The position numbers and the translations under genes are program-made. A stretch of 64,000 nt of DNA, taken from positions 78,706 to 142,705 of the forward strand of contig NZ_LMBW01000007.1 in NCBI RefSeq assembly GCF_001439915.1, given 5' to 3'. Positions 25,832-34,335 of this stretch are shown piece after piece. The notes beneath the pieces were generated by a model. The model saw only the letters and a list, made by a program, of their open reading frames with translations, did no database searches and was not told where the DNA came from. The DNA is from Fredinandcohnia humi. GTDB lineage: Bacteria; Bacillota; Bacilli; Bacillales; Bacillaceae_L. The stretch's first letter is position 1. Every line of letters begins with the position of its first letter.

Positions 25832-26402
25832 ACATAAACAGGCAATCATCGAAGATTTGCTCCCACTATACAATGAGGGACTGCTAAGTACAGAAACGAC
25901 CACCTGGCTAGAGGAACAGATACAAGCTAACAAAGAACTTCAAAAGCTCGTAGACCAAGCAGCGACACCGCTTGAAAAGGAAGAAATTGATTCTACTATT
26001 AAGCACGATAAAATGATCACAAACATCAAACGAAGACTTGCGCTTTATCAACTCATTTTTGTAGGGCTATCCTTTTTTCTTGCTATTCAAACATCCATGC
26101 TCAATGAAAGTTTTGGTTTTATTTTATGGTATGCGGTACTTGGATTGCTAACCTATCTATTTTACAAAGATATGAAAATTGTCTTTTATATCTCGTTTAT
26201 TCCAATCTTTATTTGGTCACTGGGTGGTAATCTTGGCGACTTTATGAAAGGGGACATAAGTGACACCGTTACCTTTGGTCAGTTTTTAATGCAATCTGTT
26301 ATGGGCTCCATACTGGTAACCTTGATTCATTTTGTGTTTGCCTTCATTGGCAGCATGATTGGATTTTTATATCTGAAAATAAGGAATGGTGAGGATCAAT
26401 GA
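25824..26402 (+). CDS. Membrane anti-sigma factor (zf-HC2-like, without zinc ligands)
   Basis: A 192-residue protein. The N-terminal 45 residues (IIEDLLPLYNEGLLSTETTTWLEEQIQAN) resemble the DLLPLY... helices of anti-sigma zinc-finger domains, but the HxxxCxxC ligands are missing. Four hydrophobic segments follow (about 73-92, 95-112, 118-137 and 155-185). It overlaps the sigma gene by 8 bases and the next gene by 4. It should hold the ECF sigma at the membrane until a signal arrives. Assignment rests on context plus the weak N-terminal pattern. Confidence 0.75.
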   Translation: MDKHKQAIIEDLLPLYNEGLLSTETTTWLEEQIQANKELQKLVDQAATPLEKEEIDSTIKHDKMITNIKRRLALYQLIFVGLSFFLAIQTSMLNESFGFILWYAVLGLLTYLFYKDMKIVFYISFIPIFIWSLGGNLGDFMKGDISDTVTFGQFLMQSVMGSILVTLIHFVFAFIGSMIGFLYLKIRNGEDQ

Positions 26403-27139
26403 AGAAGCGAAAAGTAATTTATAGCGTGATTCTTGGGGTGCTTGTTTTGTTCGTTCTATTCATCTATAACGAATTTAATGGAAATCCGGTGAACAAATTT
26501 TATTCGACAAAGGTTTTAGAACATTATTTAGAGGAGACCTATCCGTCCCGCGAGTTCCGAATTGAAAAAGGATTCTATAATTTTAAATTTAAAACATATG
26601 ATTTTAATGTTATTGAAATTGGCGCTCCTCCTCCAACTGAGAACGGACCCAAGACGTATGAATTTAATGTTAGAGGATTTTTGAAACCTTATGTGCTTTT
26701 AGACTCCATTTACACAGAGAATTTAGATGAACCTTTAATGGGAAAATTAAGTGCAGAAGCCCAAACAGAAATAACAGCTCTGTTGAAGCAATCAGTTCCG
26801 ACTGTGAAAGGAATTGATGTTTCTTTAGAGGTTCAAAAAGGTGATTATGACACGAATACAACATGGACCAAAGACATGAAGCTTGAAAAACCAATAGGGA
26901 TATATATTGTGTTGGATTCAACCAAATCCACAAAGGAAGATGTCCTAACGGAGTCCCAAGTCATTCAAAAGGTTCTCAACGATAATAACTATTCCTATGA
27001 ATATGTCACCATTAACGGGAACATCATGGATGACCCTAATGCCGAATATGTAAAAGATGATAACGGGTATGTAAAGTATTATGTTTCATTTGAACGGGAT
27101 ACAGATATAGTGTTAAAGGATATTGAAGTATTTGAATAA
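26399..27139 (+). CDS. Membrane-anchored YfjL-like protein
   Basis: A 246-residue protein with one N-terminal membrane anchor (about 7-24) and an extracytoplasmic domain. The domain has HYLEETYPSREFRIEKGFYNFKFKTYDF near 42 and a C-terminal YVKYYVSFERDTDI. It resembles YfjL-type proteins, whose role is unknown. It overlaps the anti-sigma gene (ATGA), so it is the third gene of the sigma operon. It may take part in sensing or be a target of the sigma factor. A terminator follows at 27153-27184. Confidence 0.7.
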   Translation: MKKRKVIYSVILGVLVLFVLFIYNEFNGNPVNKFYSTKVLEHYLEETYPSREFRIEKGFYNFKFKTYDFNVIEIGAPPPTENGPKTYEFNVRGFLKPYVLLDSIYTENLDEPLMGKLSAEAQTEITALLKQSVPTVKGIDVSLEVQKGDYDTNTTWTKDMKLEKPIGIYIVLDSTKSTKEDVLTESQVIQKVLNDNNYSYEYVTINGNIMDDPNAEYVKDDNGYVKYYVSFERDTDIVLKDIEVFE

Positions 27140-27152
27140 AGGAAAAAAATCG

Positions 27153-27184
27153 ACATCTCTCTTCCTAAAGAGGGGTGTTTTTTA
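27153..27184 (+). terminator. Terminator of the ECF sigma operon
   Basis: ACATCTCTCTT pairs with AAGAGGGGTGT (two G-T pairs) around CCTA and is followed by six T. Confidence 0.9.
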
Positions 27185-27243
27185 TTGACTTTTTATAGGT
27201 TGCGAACTATAGTTAACATTGTTAATAGTTAAATAGTTTAACT
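27185..27243 (+). promoter_or_regulatory. marR promoter with two palindromic operators
   Basis: TTGACT (27185-27190) and TATAGT (27208-27213) with a 17-base spacer form a strong promoter. Just downstream lie two palindromes: TTAACATTGTTAA (27213-27225) and AGTTAAATAGTTTAACT (27227-27243). They cover the expected transcription start and predict autorepression by the MarR protein encoded next. Confidence 0.8.
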
Positions 27244-27271
27244 AATATTTTTTTTGAGGTGATTTATATAA

Positions 27272-27721
27272 ATGGCGAAAACAAACATTAAGGAATTAGT
27301 TGATTTATATTTAGACGTTTCATTTTCAGTAAATACAATTGCAGAGTCGCTTGTGAAGGAACAAATCGGAAGCGATCTTACAAATGATCAGCATTATACA
27401 CTTCGCTACATAAATAAGGTAGGCTCGTGTACATCTACAGAACTTGCAGAGGTTTTTGATGTGAAAAAAAGCGCCATCACGGCCATCATTAATCGCCTTT
27501 TCGAAAAAGGCTTGATTCAACGAACGCGTGATGAAAATGATCGGCGACTTGTTTACTTAACATTGTCAGACAAAGGAAATGTACTATTTTCAAAGACAGA
27601 GGAGCGGGTTCATAAGCTTGTCGAGTCTATCATTGGTGAATTTTCAGAAGAAGAAATTGTTCAATTTCTTAAAACCTATGAAAAACTAAATGGAATCCTA
27701 AAACAAATAAAAAATAATTAG
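27272..27721 (+). CDS. MarR family transcriptional regulator
   Basis: A 149-residue winged-helix regulator. The DNA-binding part runs CTSTELAEVFDVKKSAITAIINRLFEKGLIQRTRDENDRRLVYLTLSDKG (about 51-100), with the DENDRR wing typical of MarR. GAGGTGATTT precedes the ATG. The MMPL exporter begins 14 bases downstream, so this is a repressor-exporter operon like B. subtilis ydgG-ydgH. It probably represses its own operon through the palindromes at 27213-27243 and is released by a hydrophobic compound. Confidence 0.92.
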   Translation: MAKTNIKELVDLYLDVSFSVNTIAESLVKEQIGSDLTNDQHYTLRYINKVGSCTSTELAEVFDVKKSAITAIINRLFEKGLIQRTRDENDRRLVYLTLSDKGNVLFSKTEERVHKLVESIIGEFSEEEIVQFLKTYEKLNGILKQIKNN

Positions 27722-27735
27722 GTGGTGGATTAAGT

Positions 27736-30700
27736 ATGAATTTTATCATTAAACGGAAATGGTTTGTCCTTATTGCATGGATTGTTGTCGTAGCGGGATT
27801 ATTTCTTGTCGCTCCAAATATGGCGGACCTTGTCCGTGAAAAGGGCCAGATTACCGTTCCGGATGAATACTCATCCTCCATTGCTGGAAAAATTTTAAAC
27901 GATGCCCAGTCCCAGGAGGGCGGAGGGAATGAAACTCAGGTAGCACTTGTGTTCCACGATGAAAAAAAGCTTACAGAAGACGAAATCAAGGAAGCAGAAA
28001 AAGCAATCCGACTTCTTGAAGAGAAGAAAGATGAAATTGGCATTACCGAAATCCTGACTCATTTTAACGAAGAAACATTAAAAGAACAGCTGGTTTCCGA
28101 GGATGGGAAATCAATCCTTGCTTCCGTAACAGTAAGCTGGAATGATCGCGAGCCAAAAGAGGTTTCGGATGCCCTATATCAAGCAATTGAAGATGTAAAA
28201 GTAGACCACTATTACACCAGTGCATGGCTTATTACTGAAGACCTAATGACAAGTTCACAAGAAGGCTTGAAAAAGACTGAAGGTATTACCGTTGCCTTTA
28301 TTCTTGTCGTTCTTTTACTTGTGTTTAGATCCTTAATTGCACCTATTATTCCACTTGTAACCGTTGGACTTTCCTATCTTGCAGCACAATCGATTGTTTC
28401 GATGTTGGTTGATAAATTCGATTTTCCGATTTCAACATATACGCAGATTTTCTTAGTTGCCATCATGTTTGGAATCGGTACAGACTACTGTATCTTGCTG
28501 CTAAGTCGTTTTAAAGAGGAGCTTTCACATCGTGAGAGTTTAACAGAAGCGATTATTGAAACGTACAAAAATGCAGGGCGCACCGTTCTTTTTAGCGGGA
28601 TTGCGGTAATGATTGGCTTTGCTGCCATTGGCTTTTCACAATTTATTTTATATCAATCTGCTGTTGCGGTAGCTGTAGGGGTAGCACTATTATTAGGTGC
28701 CTTATTCACGGTTGTTCCATTCTTTATGGCCGTATTAGGGAAAAAATTATTCTGGCCATCTAAAAAGAATTTGGAACATGCGGACAGCAAAATTTGGGCA
28801 ATTGCTGGTCGATTTTCATTACGTCGCCCACTCCTTTCTCTATTAGTTGTAGCGGCAATCGTTGCTCCATTTTTATTTGTGTATGATGGCGATCTTTCCT
28901 ATAATTCCTTAGAGGAATTAAGTGGAGATGTGAATTCGATTAAAGCCTTCGACGCGATTGCAGGAAGCTTCGGACCTGGTGAATCGATGCCAACCCAAAT
29001 CGTTGTGAAAAATGATGAGGCAATGGATTCCACCGAATATATTGAACTAGCAGAAAAAATCAGCCAAGAAGTTGAAAATGTAGACTTAGTTGACACAGTC
29101 CGCTCAGTCACTAGACCAACTGGCGCACTAATTGATGATTTATTTGTTGCTAACCAAGCAAAAACACTTGAAGAAGGTCTTGGAGAAGGAAAAGATGGAC
29201 TCACTCAAATTAAGGATGGCCTAGAGGAAGCAGGTAGTGAGCTTGCAAAATCAGAGCCTGAGCTTAAAACGGCTACAGATGGCATCGGTGACTTAATCAC
29301 AGGTACAAATACGGTCAAATCAAACTTAACTAAGATCCAAACTGGTCTTTCGGATATTGAATCTGGTCTCCGTAGTGGTACAGCTGGAATCGATACGATG
29401 ATTGCCGAGGTTAATAAGGCAAAAGCCGGAGCGGAGGAATTATTAAAATACTATAATACGAATCTATTAGTTGGGTATAAAGAAACTCAAGGTGGAATTG
29501 CTTCCTTACTTGATCAATACTCGGGGGTGGCTTCTCAATTAGATGAGCTATCAACTCAATTGAATCATTTTACTAAACAAGGTTTCGAGGATTTTGAGGG
29601 TAGAAACCTAGGGGTTACAGAAGATCCATTTTACGGTGGGATGAAAGATAGTATTCAGCAATTACAACAAGGAATCCCAGCATTATCTGGTGGTATAAAG
29701 ACAATAAATGGATATCTTTCAGAGGCAAATAATGGATTGATAGAAGCTAATGCAGGCTTTGAACAATTACTGAAAGAACAAGCAGCACTTCCACCAGGGC
29801 TAGACCAACTGGTTGAAGGCCTAAAAGAGCTACAAGGAGGGCTAGCCGAAGCTGCAAAAGGCCAAGGACAAATTGTTCAAGGAATGCCACAAATTACAAA
29901 TGGTTTAACGGGCATTAATGATGGCCAAAAGCAGCTTCTTGATGGCTTTGGAAGTCTCGGTGGTCAAATCACGCAATTAGCAGATGGACTTACCCAAAGT
30001 GCGGAGGGGCTTGGACAGGTTTCAGATGGGTTAGGATCTGCACAAGAATATCTATCTGACCTATCTAAATCTGAGGAATTAAATGCTTTTTACATGCCGG
30101 AAGAAGTGCTTGAAAGTGAGGATTTCGCGCAGGTCCTAGATGTATACATGTCTAAAGACCGCAAAATCATGACATTTGATGTCATATTTGAGGCAAACCC
30201 CTATTCAAACGAAGCGATGGCTCAAATCGATGAAATCAATGCGGCAGTTGAACGTGCAACGAAGGGTACAAAGCTTGAAAATGCGGATGTCGCCCTAGGC
30301 GGTATCACAAGCACAAATACAGATTTAAGCACAATGTCTGAACAGGATTATTCTCGAACAATTGTCTTGATGCTTATTGGGATCTCGCTAATTTTAATTT
30401 TCTTGTTCCGTTCGTTAATCATGCCAATCTATATCATTGGTTCATTGATTTTAACCTATTACACATCGATGGCGATCAATGAAGTGATTTTTGTAAATAT
30501 TCTAGGGCTTACCGGTATTAGCTGGGCAGTTCCATTCTTTGGATTTGTTATCCTCGTTGCGCTCGGGGTTGACTATAGTATCTTCTTAATGGACCGCTTT
30601 AACGAATTCCGCGATATCTCGGTGGCAGATGCAATGCTTCTTTCGATGAAGAAGATGGGAACTGTTATTATTTCAGCTGCCATCATTCTTGGAGGGACAT

Positions 30701-30867
30701 TTGCCGCAATGATGCCTTCTGGAATGCTATCCTTGCTCCAAATTGCGTCAATCACACTCGTCGGCCTCATGCTGTACGCATTTGTGATATTGCCATTATT
30801 TATTCCAGTGATGGTCAAAAACTTTGGTATTGCAAACTGGTGGCCGTTCAAACGACCAACAAATTAA
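27736..30867 (+). CDS. MMPL/RND family exporter (YdgH-like)
   Basis: A 1043-residue transporter with two MMPL halves. Each half has a large external loop and about six helices (around 170-370 and 865-1035), with IMFGIGTDYCILLLSRFKEE and ILVALGVDYSIFLMDRFNEF as the paired family motifs. The external region from about 470 to 790 is long and built of helical heptads rich in GL, as in YhgE/Pip-like proteins, and may form a coiled coil. It is in an operon with the MarR gene. Relatives export drugs, lipids or fatty acids. The natural substrate is unknown. Confidence 0.9.
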   Translation: MNFIIKRKWFVLIAWIVVVAGLFLVAPNMADLVREKGQITVPDEYSSSIAGKILNDAQSQEGGGNETQVALVFHDEKKLTEDEIKEAEKAIRLLEEKKDEIGITEILTHFNEETLKEQLVSEDGKSILASVTVSWNDREPKEVSDALYQAIEDVKVDHYYTSAWLITEDLMTSSQEGLKKTEGITVAFILVVLLLVFRSLIAPIIPLVTVGLSYLAAQSIVSMLVDKFDFPISTYTQIFLVAIMFGIGTDYCILLLSRFKEELSHRESLTEAIIETYKNAGRTVLFSGIAVMIGFAAIGFSQFILYQSAVAVAVGVALLLGALFTVVPFFMAVLGKKLFWPSKKNLEHADSKIWAIAGRFSLRRPLLSLLVVAAIVAPFLFVYDGDLSYNSLEELSGDVNSIKAFDAIAGSFGPGESMPTQIVVKNDEAMDSTEYIELAEKISQEVENVDLVDTVRSVTRPTGALIDDLFVANQAKTLEEGLGEGKDGLTQIKDGLEEAGSELAKSEPELKTATDGIGDLITGTNTVKSNLTKIQTGLSDIESGLRSGTAGIDTMIAEVNKAKAGAEELLKYYNTNLLVGYKETQGGIASLLDQYSGVASQLDELSTQLNHFTKQGFEDFEGRNLGVTEDPFYGGMKDSIQQLQQGIPALSGGIKTINGYLSEANNGLIEANAGFEQLLKEQAALPPGLDQLVEGLKELQGGLAEAAKGQGQIVQGMPQITNGLTGINDGQKQLLDGFGSLGGQITQLADGLTQSAEGLGQVSDGLGSAQEYLSDLSKSEELNAFYMPEEVLESEDFAQVLDVYMSKDRKIMTFDVIFEANPYSNEAMAQIDEINAAVERATKGTKLENADVALGGITSTNTDLSTMSEQDYSRTIVLMLIGISLILIFLFRSLIMPIYIIGSLILTYYTSMAINEVIFVNILGLTGISWAVPFFGFVILVALGVDYSIFLMDRFNEFRDISVADAMLLSMKKMGTVIISAAIILGGTFAAMMPSGMLSLLQIASITLVGLMLYAFVILPLFIPVMVKNFGIANWWPFKRPTN

Positions 30868-30871
30868 TGAA

Positions 30872-30906
30872 AATGAGGCTCCATTGTAGGGGCCTCATTG
30901 TTTTTT
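30872..30906 (+). terminator. Terminator of the marR-mmpL operon
   Basis: AATGAGGC...CC pairs with GGGGCCTCATT and is followed by a G and six T. Confidence 0.88.
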
Positions 30907-30934
30907 AGCGATTATTTGTTTTTGAATGAAGTTT

Positions 30935-31029
30935 ACTGTCACTATTCCCAAAATACTGTCACTATCTGGAGAATACTGTCACTATTTATAAAATACTGTC
31001 ACTATCCAAAAATTACTGTCACTAATCGA
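30935..31029. repeat. Tandem array, five units of exactly 20 bp
   Basis: ACTGTCACTAT-type units begin at 30935, 30955, 30975, 30995 and 31015. The 11-base core is identical in the first four and varies by the last base in the fifth. The 9-base linkers differ but are A/T-rich. The period is exactly 20 bp, about two helical turns. It lies between a terminator and the next gene. Confidence 0.92.
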
Positions 31030-31092
31030 TTTTCCGTAAACAAATATCCCATTATAGTATAATGATGGTACTAATACAGACGGAGGTACAGC

Positions 31093-32151
31093 ATGCATTT
31101 CATACAAATTGGCTCATTAGCCATCATGACAAAATGGGTCATCCTTGGAATTGGAATAATTGCAGGCCTTCTTGTTGCACGTGTATGGTTTGCTAAAACA
31201 CAATCGAAAGACATAACCAAAGCCGTACTAAACCTACTCACTAACGCAATTTTCATCGGTTTTCTATCGTGGAAAGGAAGTTTATTAATTCTAGAACCAA
31301 AACTCGTTTTAAAAAGTCCAATGTCCTTGTTGTACTTTACTGGAGGTACTAAAGGATTAGTGATAGCAGTCATAATCACACTACTTTACTTCCTGTATCA
31401 CTTCAAAAAGAAGGCGGTTGATGGATCTATTCTGATTCAATCGATTCTACTAGTAGTCTTCGCAACCATGATGATCTTTGATTTACTAACCTTATTTTGG
31501 CTTCAAGATCACATTGTCCTTCATTTTATAAAATCAATGAGTGCATTCTTTCTTTTATTGTTGACATTCTATTATAGAGGACAACAGAAAAAGGAAGTGT
31601 TTCATTTGTTTAAAAAGGCGGCACTTATCGTTGGTTTGACGGGGCTTATCGTGTGGACAGTCAATAGCAACCTTTCTTTCGCAACCCAAAATGAAGAGGT
31701 AGCAACAGTAAATCATAAAGTTGGAATTTCCGAAGGTCAAATAGCTCCTGATTTTACCCTAAAAACAATAAGCGGGGAAGAAATAAAGCTTTCAGCGTTT
31801 AGGGGGAAGAGAGTTATTTTAAACTTTTGGGCGAGCTGGTGCCCACCCTGTAAAGCAGAAATGCCTCATATGCAGGAATTTTATGTAGAAAATAGAGAAT
31901 CCAATGCAGTACTTTTATCCGTAAATTTAACAACCGCGGAGAAAAAAAGTTCAGATGTGACAAAGTTTGTAGAAGAGTACGAGCTAACATTTCCAGTCAT
32001 GCTTGATGAGCAAGGGGATATCGGACAAATTTATCAGGCCTATGCCATTCCGACAAGCTATTTAATTGATTCAAAGGGCATTATCCGTAAAAAAATCGTG
32101 GGGCCGATGGATAAAGAAATGATGAATGAGTTAATTAATAGTGTGAAATAG
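31093..32151 (+). CDS. Membrane-anchored TlpA/ResA-like thiol-disulfide oxidoreductase
   Basis: A 352-residue protein. The N-terminal half has about five membrane segments (12-34, 45-60, 86-103, 113-136, 143-160) plus an anchor at 175-190. The C-terminal thioredoxin domain (about 212-352) starts EGQIAPDFTLKTISGEE and has the active site WCPPC at Cys250 and Cys253, with cis-Pro in AIPTSYLID. CGGAGGT lies 6 bases before the ATG. The fold should face outside the membrane and reduce disulfides, for example in cytochrome c assembly. A fusion of this multi-pass part to a TlpA domain is less common than the single-anchor ResA form. Confidence 0.85.
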   Translation: MHFIQIGSLAIMTKWVILGIGIIAGLLVARVWFAKTQSKDITKAVLNLLTNAIFIGFLSWKGSLLILEPKLVLKSPMSLLYFTGGTKGLVIAVIITLLYFLYHFKKKAVDGSILIQSILLVVFATMMIFDLLTLFWLQDHIVLHFIKSMSAFFLLLLTFYYRGQQKKEVFHLFKKAALIVGLTGLIVWTVNSNLSFATQNEEVATVNHKVGISEGQIAPDFTLKTISGEEIKLSAFRGKRVILNFWASWCPPCKAEMPHMQEFYVENRESNAVLLSVNLTTAEKKSSDVTKFVEEYELTFPVMLDEQGDIGQIYQAYAIPTSYLIDSKGIIRKKIVGPMDKEMMNELINSVK

Positions 32152-32159
32152 CGGTAAAA

Positions 32160-32190
32160 GAAAAGTGAGCCAATCACTTTTCTTTTTTTT
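32160..32190. terminator. Bidirectional terminator between convergent genes
   Basis: GAAAAGTGA, loop GCCAA, TCACTTTTC with eight T on the plus side. It overlaps the 3-prime end of the convergent DUF1836 gene. Confidence 0.88.
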
Positions 32191-32758
32191 CATCTTGTTC
32201 AGTTATTAACTCATCAACCAATGTTTCCGCAGCACGACGATAAAATTGACTAACTGTTATAAAGGATAGAATTAAAAGCACCCTTTTTAGTTGTTCATCC
32301 TCGGCAGAACCCATTTCTTCCGCTACATCCTTCATTTTTATATCAATATCCTCTTTAAATTCGGCCGTATTTTTTTTATATAAAGCAAGATAGCTTCCGT
32401 AAAATTTCTCGAGGTGGAACTCCTCATCATTCATGATCCTATCATTTACACCATCAAGTGTTGCCTTAATATCATTGATTGATAGACCACTTTTTAGTTG
32501 ATATATCATGCTTAATAAAATCAAATGGCTTCTAGAATATTTTTTATTTTTTATCGGGACCAATAGCTTACCTTTGGCGTAATTGTTGATCATTGTTTTC
32601 GTGAGGATCTTTTCATCCTCATTTCTCTTAGCAGAGTTAAATGTATTTTCAAAGAGTTGAATGACTTGGTCCATATATAAATCAATTTGTGGAATATCCT
32701 CTAAAAAAATATTTTTATCCATTTTTAAAACGTTAAGTAAATCCCTCTCAATCTCCAC
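32174..32758 (-). CDS. DUF1836 family protein
   Basis: A 194-residue protein with the DUF1836 pattern: DIPQIDLYMDQVIQLFE near residue 20 and LTKTMINNYAKGKLLVPIKNKKYSRSHL near 51, which resembles a helix-turn-helix. It starts at GTG 32758 with GAGG about 8 bases upstream. It is divergent from the SGNH gene and shares a 163-base region that contains palindromes. A DNA-binding role is plausible for the family but unproved. It is very Lys- and Glu-rich at the C-terminus. Confidence 0.82.
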   Translation of the reverse strand: MEIERDLLNVLKMDKNIFLEDIPQIDLYMDQVIQLFENTFNSAKRNEDEKILTKTMINNYAKGKLLVPIKNKKYSRSHLILLSMIYQLKSGLSINDIKATLDGVNDRIMNDEEFHLEKFYGSYLALYKKNTAEFKEDIDIKMKDVAEEMGSAEDEQLKRVLLILSFITVSQFYRRAAETLVDELITEQDEKKEK

Positions 32759-32826
32759 TGTAACAACCTCATTTTTTCGATATTATTTGTTACTAAGTTT
32801 ACCCTAAAACCACCAGTAAGTAAACC

Positions 32827-32887
32827 TTGACTACATAGTGTAATGCGTATATGATTATATGTAGTAACGAAAACCACATATAGTGGT
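32827..32887 (+). promoter_or_regulatory. Promoter of the SGNH hydrolase gene with inverted repeats
   Basis: TTGACT (32827-32832) and TATGAT (32850-32855) with a 17-base spacer form a good promoter. CTACATA (32831-32837) and TATGTAG (32858-32864) flank the spacer. ACCAC-ATATA-GTGGT (32873-32887) follows. The divergent DUF1836 protein or another regulator could bind here. Confidence 0.65.
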
Positions 32888-32921
32888 AATGTGAATAAAA
32901 ATTAGATAAGCGGTGATAAAT

Positions 32922-33599
32922 ATGAAAATTGTTTGTTTTGGTGATAGTTTAACGAGAGGTGTATCTTTTGTGAAAGGTCGCATGCGAATCTTAAAAGAGA
33001 ATTATCCAGCATTTTTACAGCAATTCGCTTCCGATCATTTCACTGTTATTAATAAAGGTGTCTTTAATGATAATTCCGATTTGTTATTGTCACGTGTTGA
33101 GAAGGATGTAATTGCCGAACATCCAGATTACGTCATTATTAATATTGGCGGCAATGACTGTAATTTTAAATGGGATGAAGTGGCTGAAAACCCTGAAGCC
33201 CGTCATCAACCAATTGTCCCGATCGAACGCTATATTGAAAACCTAAAACTAATGATTTATAAAATACAAGAAACAAATAGCACGCCTATTTTGATGACAT
33301 TGCCGCCCCTTGACCCCGTTCGATATTATCGGATGCTTGCAAAAACGTATGGAAGCTCAATCAGCCATTGGATTAGTCTTCAAGGTGGAATTGAGCATTG
33401 GCACGGCCTTTATAATCGCAGCTTGAATAGCTTGGCTGGGCAATTAAATGTCCGAAAGATTGATGTGCGGTCAGCTATGAAACATTCAGGGGACTTAAAT
33501 GACTTTATCAGTGATGATGGCATTCATTTGACAGGTGAAGGCTACAAAACAATGAGTAGTGAAGTTTTTAGTTCATTATTAAAAAATGCAACAATATGA
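32922..33599 (+). CDS. SGNH/GDSL-type esterase
   Basis: A 225-residue hydrolase with block I FGDSLTRG (nucleophile Ser9), block III IGGNDCNF (near 78) and block V DGIHLTGEG with the catalytic Asp and His near 203-206. There is no signal peptide, so it is cytoplasmic. ATG 32922 follows AAGCGGTGA. The substrate is unknown. Relatives are lysophospholipases, acyl esterases or rhamnogalacturonan acetylesterases. It has its own promoter and terminator (33602-33629). Confidence 0.88.
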   Translation: MKIVCFGDSLTRGVSFVKGRMRILKENYPAFLQQFASDHFTVINKGVFNDNSDLLLSRVEKDVIAEHPDYVIINIGGNDCNFKWDEVAENPEARHQPIVPIERYIENLKLMIYKIQETNSTPILMTLPPLDPVRYYRMLAKTYGSSISHWISLQGGIEHWHGLYNRSLNSLAGQLNVRKIDVRSAMKHSGDLNDFISDDGIHLTGEGYKTMSSEVFSSLLKNATI

Positions 33600-33601
33600 A
33601 G

Positions 33602-33629
33602 TGCCACAAGTCTTTGGTGGCATTTTTTT
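33602..33629 (+). terminator. Terminator after the SGNH gene
   Basis: TGCCAC pairs with GTGGCA with further pairing inside, followed by seven T. Confidence 0.88.
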
Positions 33630-33731
33630 ATATTGAAGAATACATCAGAGGTAATGTGAAAAAACTGTATATCAATGGACATAAACTTTAATGAAAGATA
33701 AGATAAATACATGAAAAAAGAGAAAAGGTAG

Positions 33732-34319
33732 ATGAAAAAAATGTACTACAAATCTGATTACATACTTACGATGAAGGATATTGTTCGTGAGGGACATCCG
33801 ATTTTAGCCAAGAAAACGGAGGAGGTTCCTATCCCACTTTCGGAAGAAGACAAGGAATCCCTCATTAGCATGATGAATTATGTAAAAAATAGCCAGGATC
33901 CAGTCCTCGCGAAAAAGTTCGGGTTACGTCCGGGAGTTGGTTTATCTGCTAACCAAGTCGGTCTTACTAAACGAATGTTTGTCACATATTTTACGGACTT
34001 TGATGACAAATTATATGAGTATTATCTAGTCAATCCGAAAATTATCAGCCATTCTGTTTCGATGACTTATTTGCCGGAAGGGGAAGGATGTCTTTCAGTG
34101 GATCGACCAGTAGAGGGCTATGTTCCGAGATATGAAAAAATCAAAATAAAAGCATCCGATATAAACGGACAAGAGGTTTCACTACGCTTAAAAGGGTATG
34201 CTTCCGTTGTTTTCCAACATGAAATCGATCATCTGAACGGAATTATGTTTTACGATCATATCAACAAAGAAAATCCATTTAAGCTTCCTGAAAATGTAGC
34301 AATTAAAAGTCTATACTAA
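33732..34319 (+). CDS. def: Peptide deformylase
   Basis: A 195-residue deformylase of the Gram-positive type 2 group. Motif 2 is EGCLSV and motif 3 is HEIDHLNG, which supply the Cys and two His metal ligands. Motif 1 reads GVGLSANQ instead of the usual GxGLAAPQ, keeping the catalytic Gln but replacing the Pro by Asn. It removes the formyl group from nascent chains. The start could be ATG 33732 or ATG 33741; AAGG at 33725-33728 is close to the first. The C-S lyase gene starts 16 bases downstream, possibly in one operon. Confidence 0.93.
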   Translation: MKKMYYKSDYILTMKDIVREGHPILAKKTEEVPIPLSEEDKESLISMMNYVKNSQDPVLAKKFGLRPGVGLSANQVGLTKRMFVTYFTDFDDKLYEYYLVNPKIISHSVSMTYLPEGEGCLSVDRPVEGYVPRYEKIKIKASDINGQEVSLRLKGYASVVFQHEIDHLNGIMFYDHINKENPFKLPENVAIKSLY

Positions 34320-34335
34320 TTGGAGGGGTTGGCTC

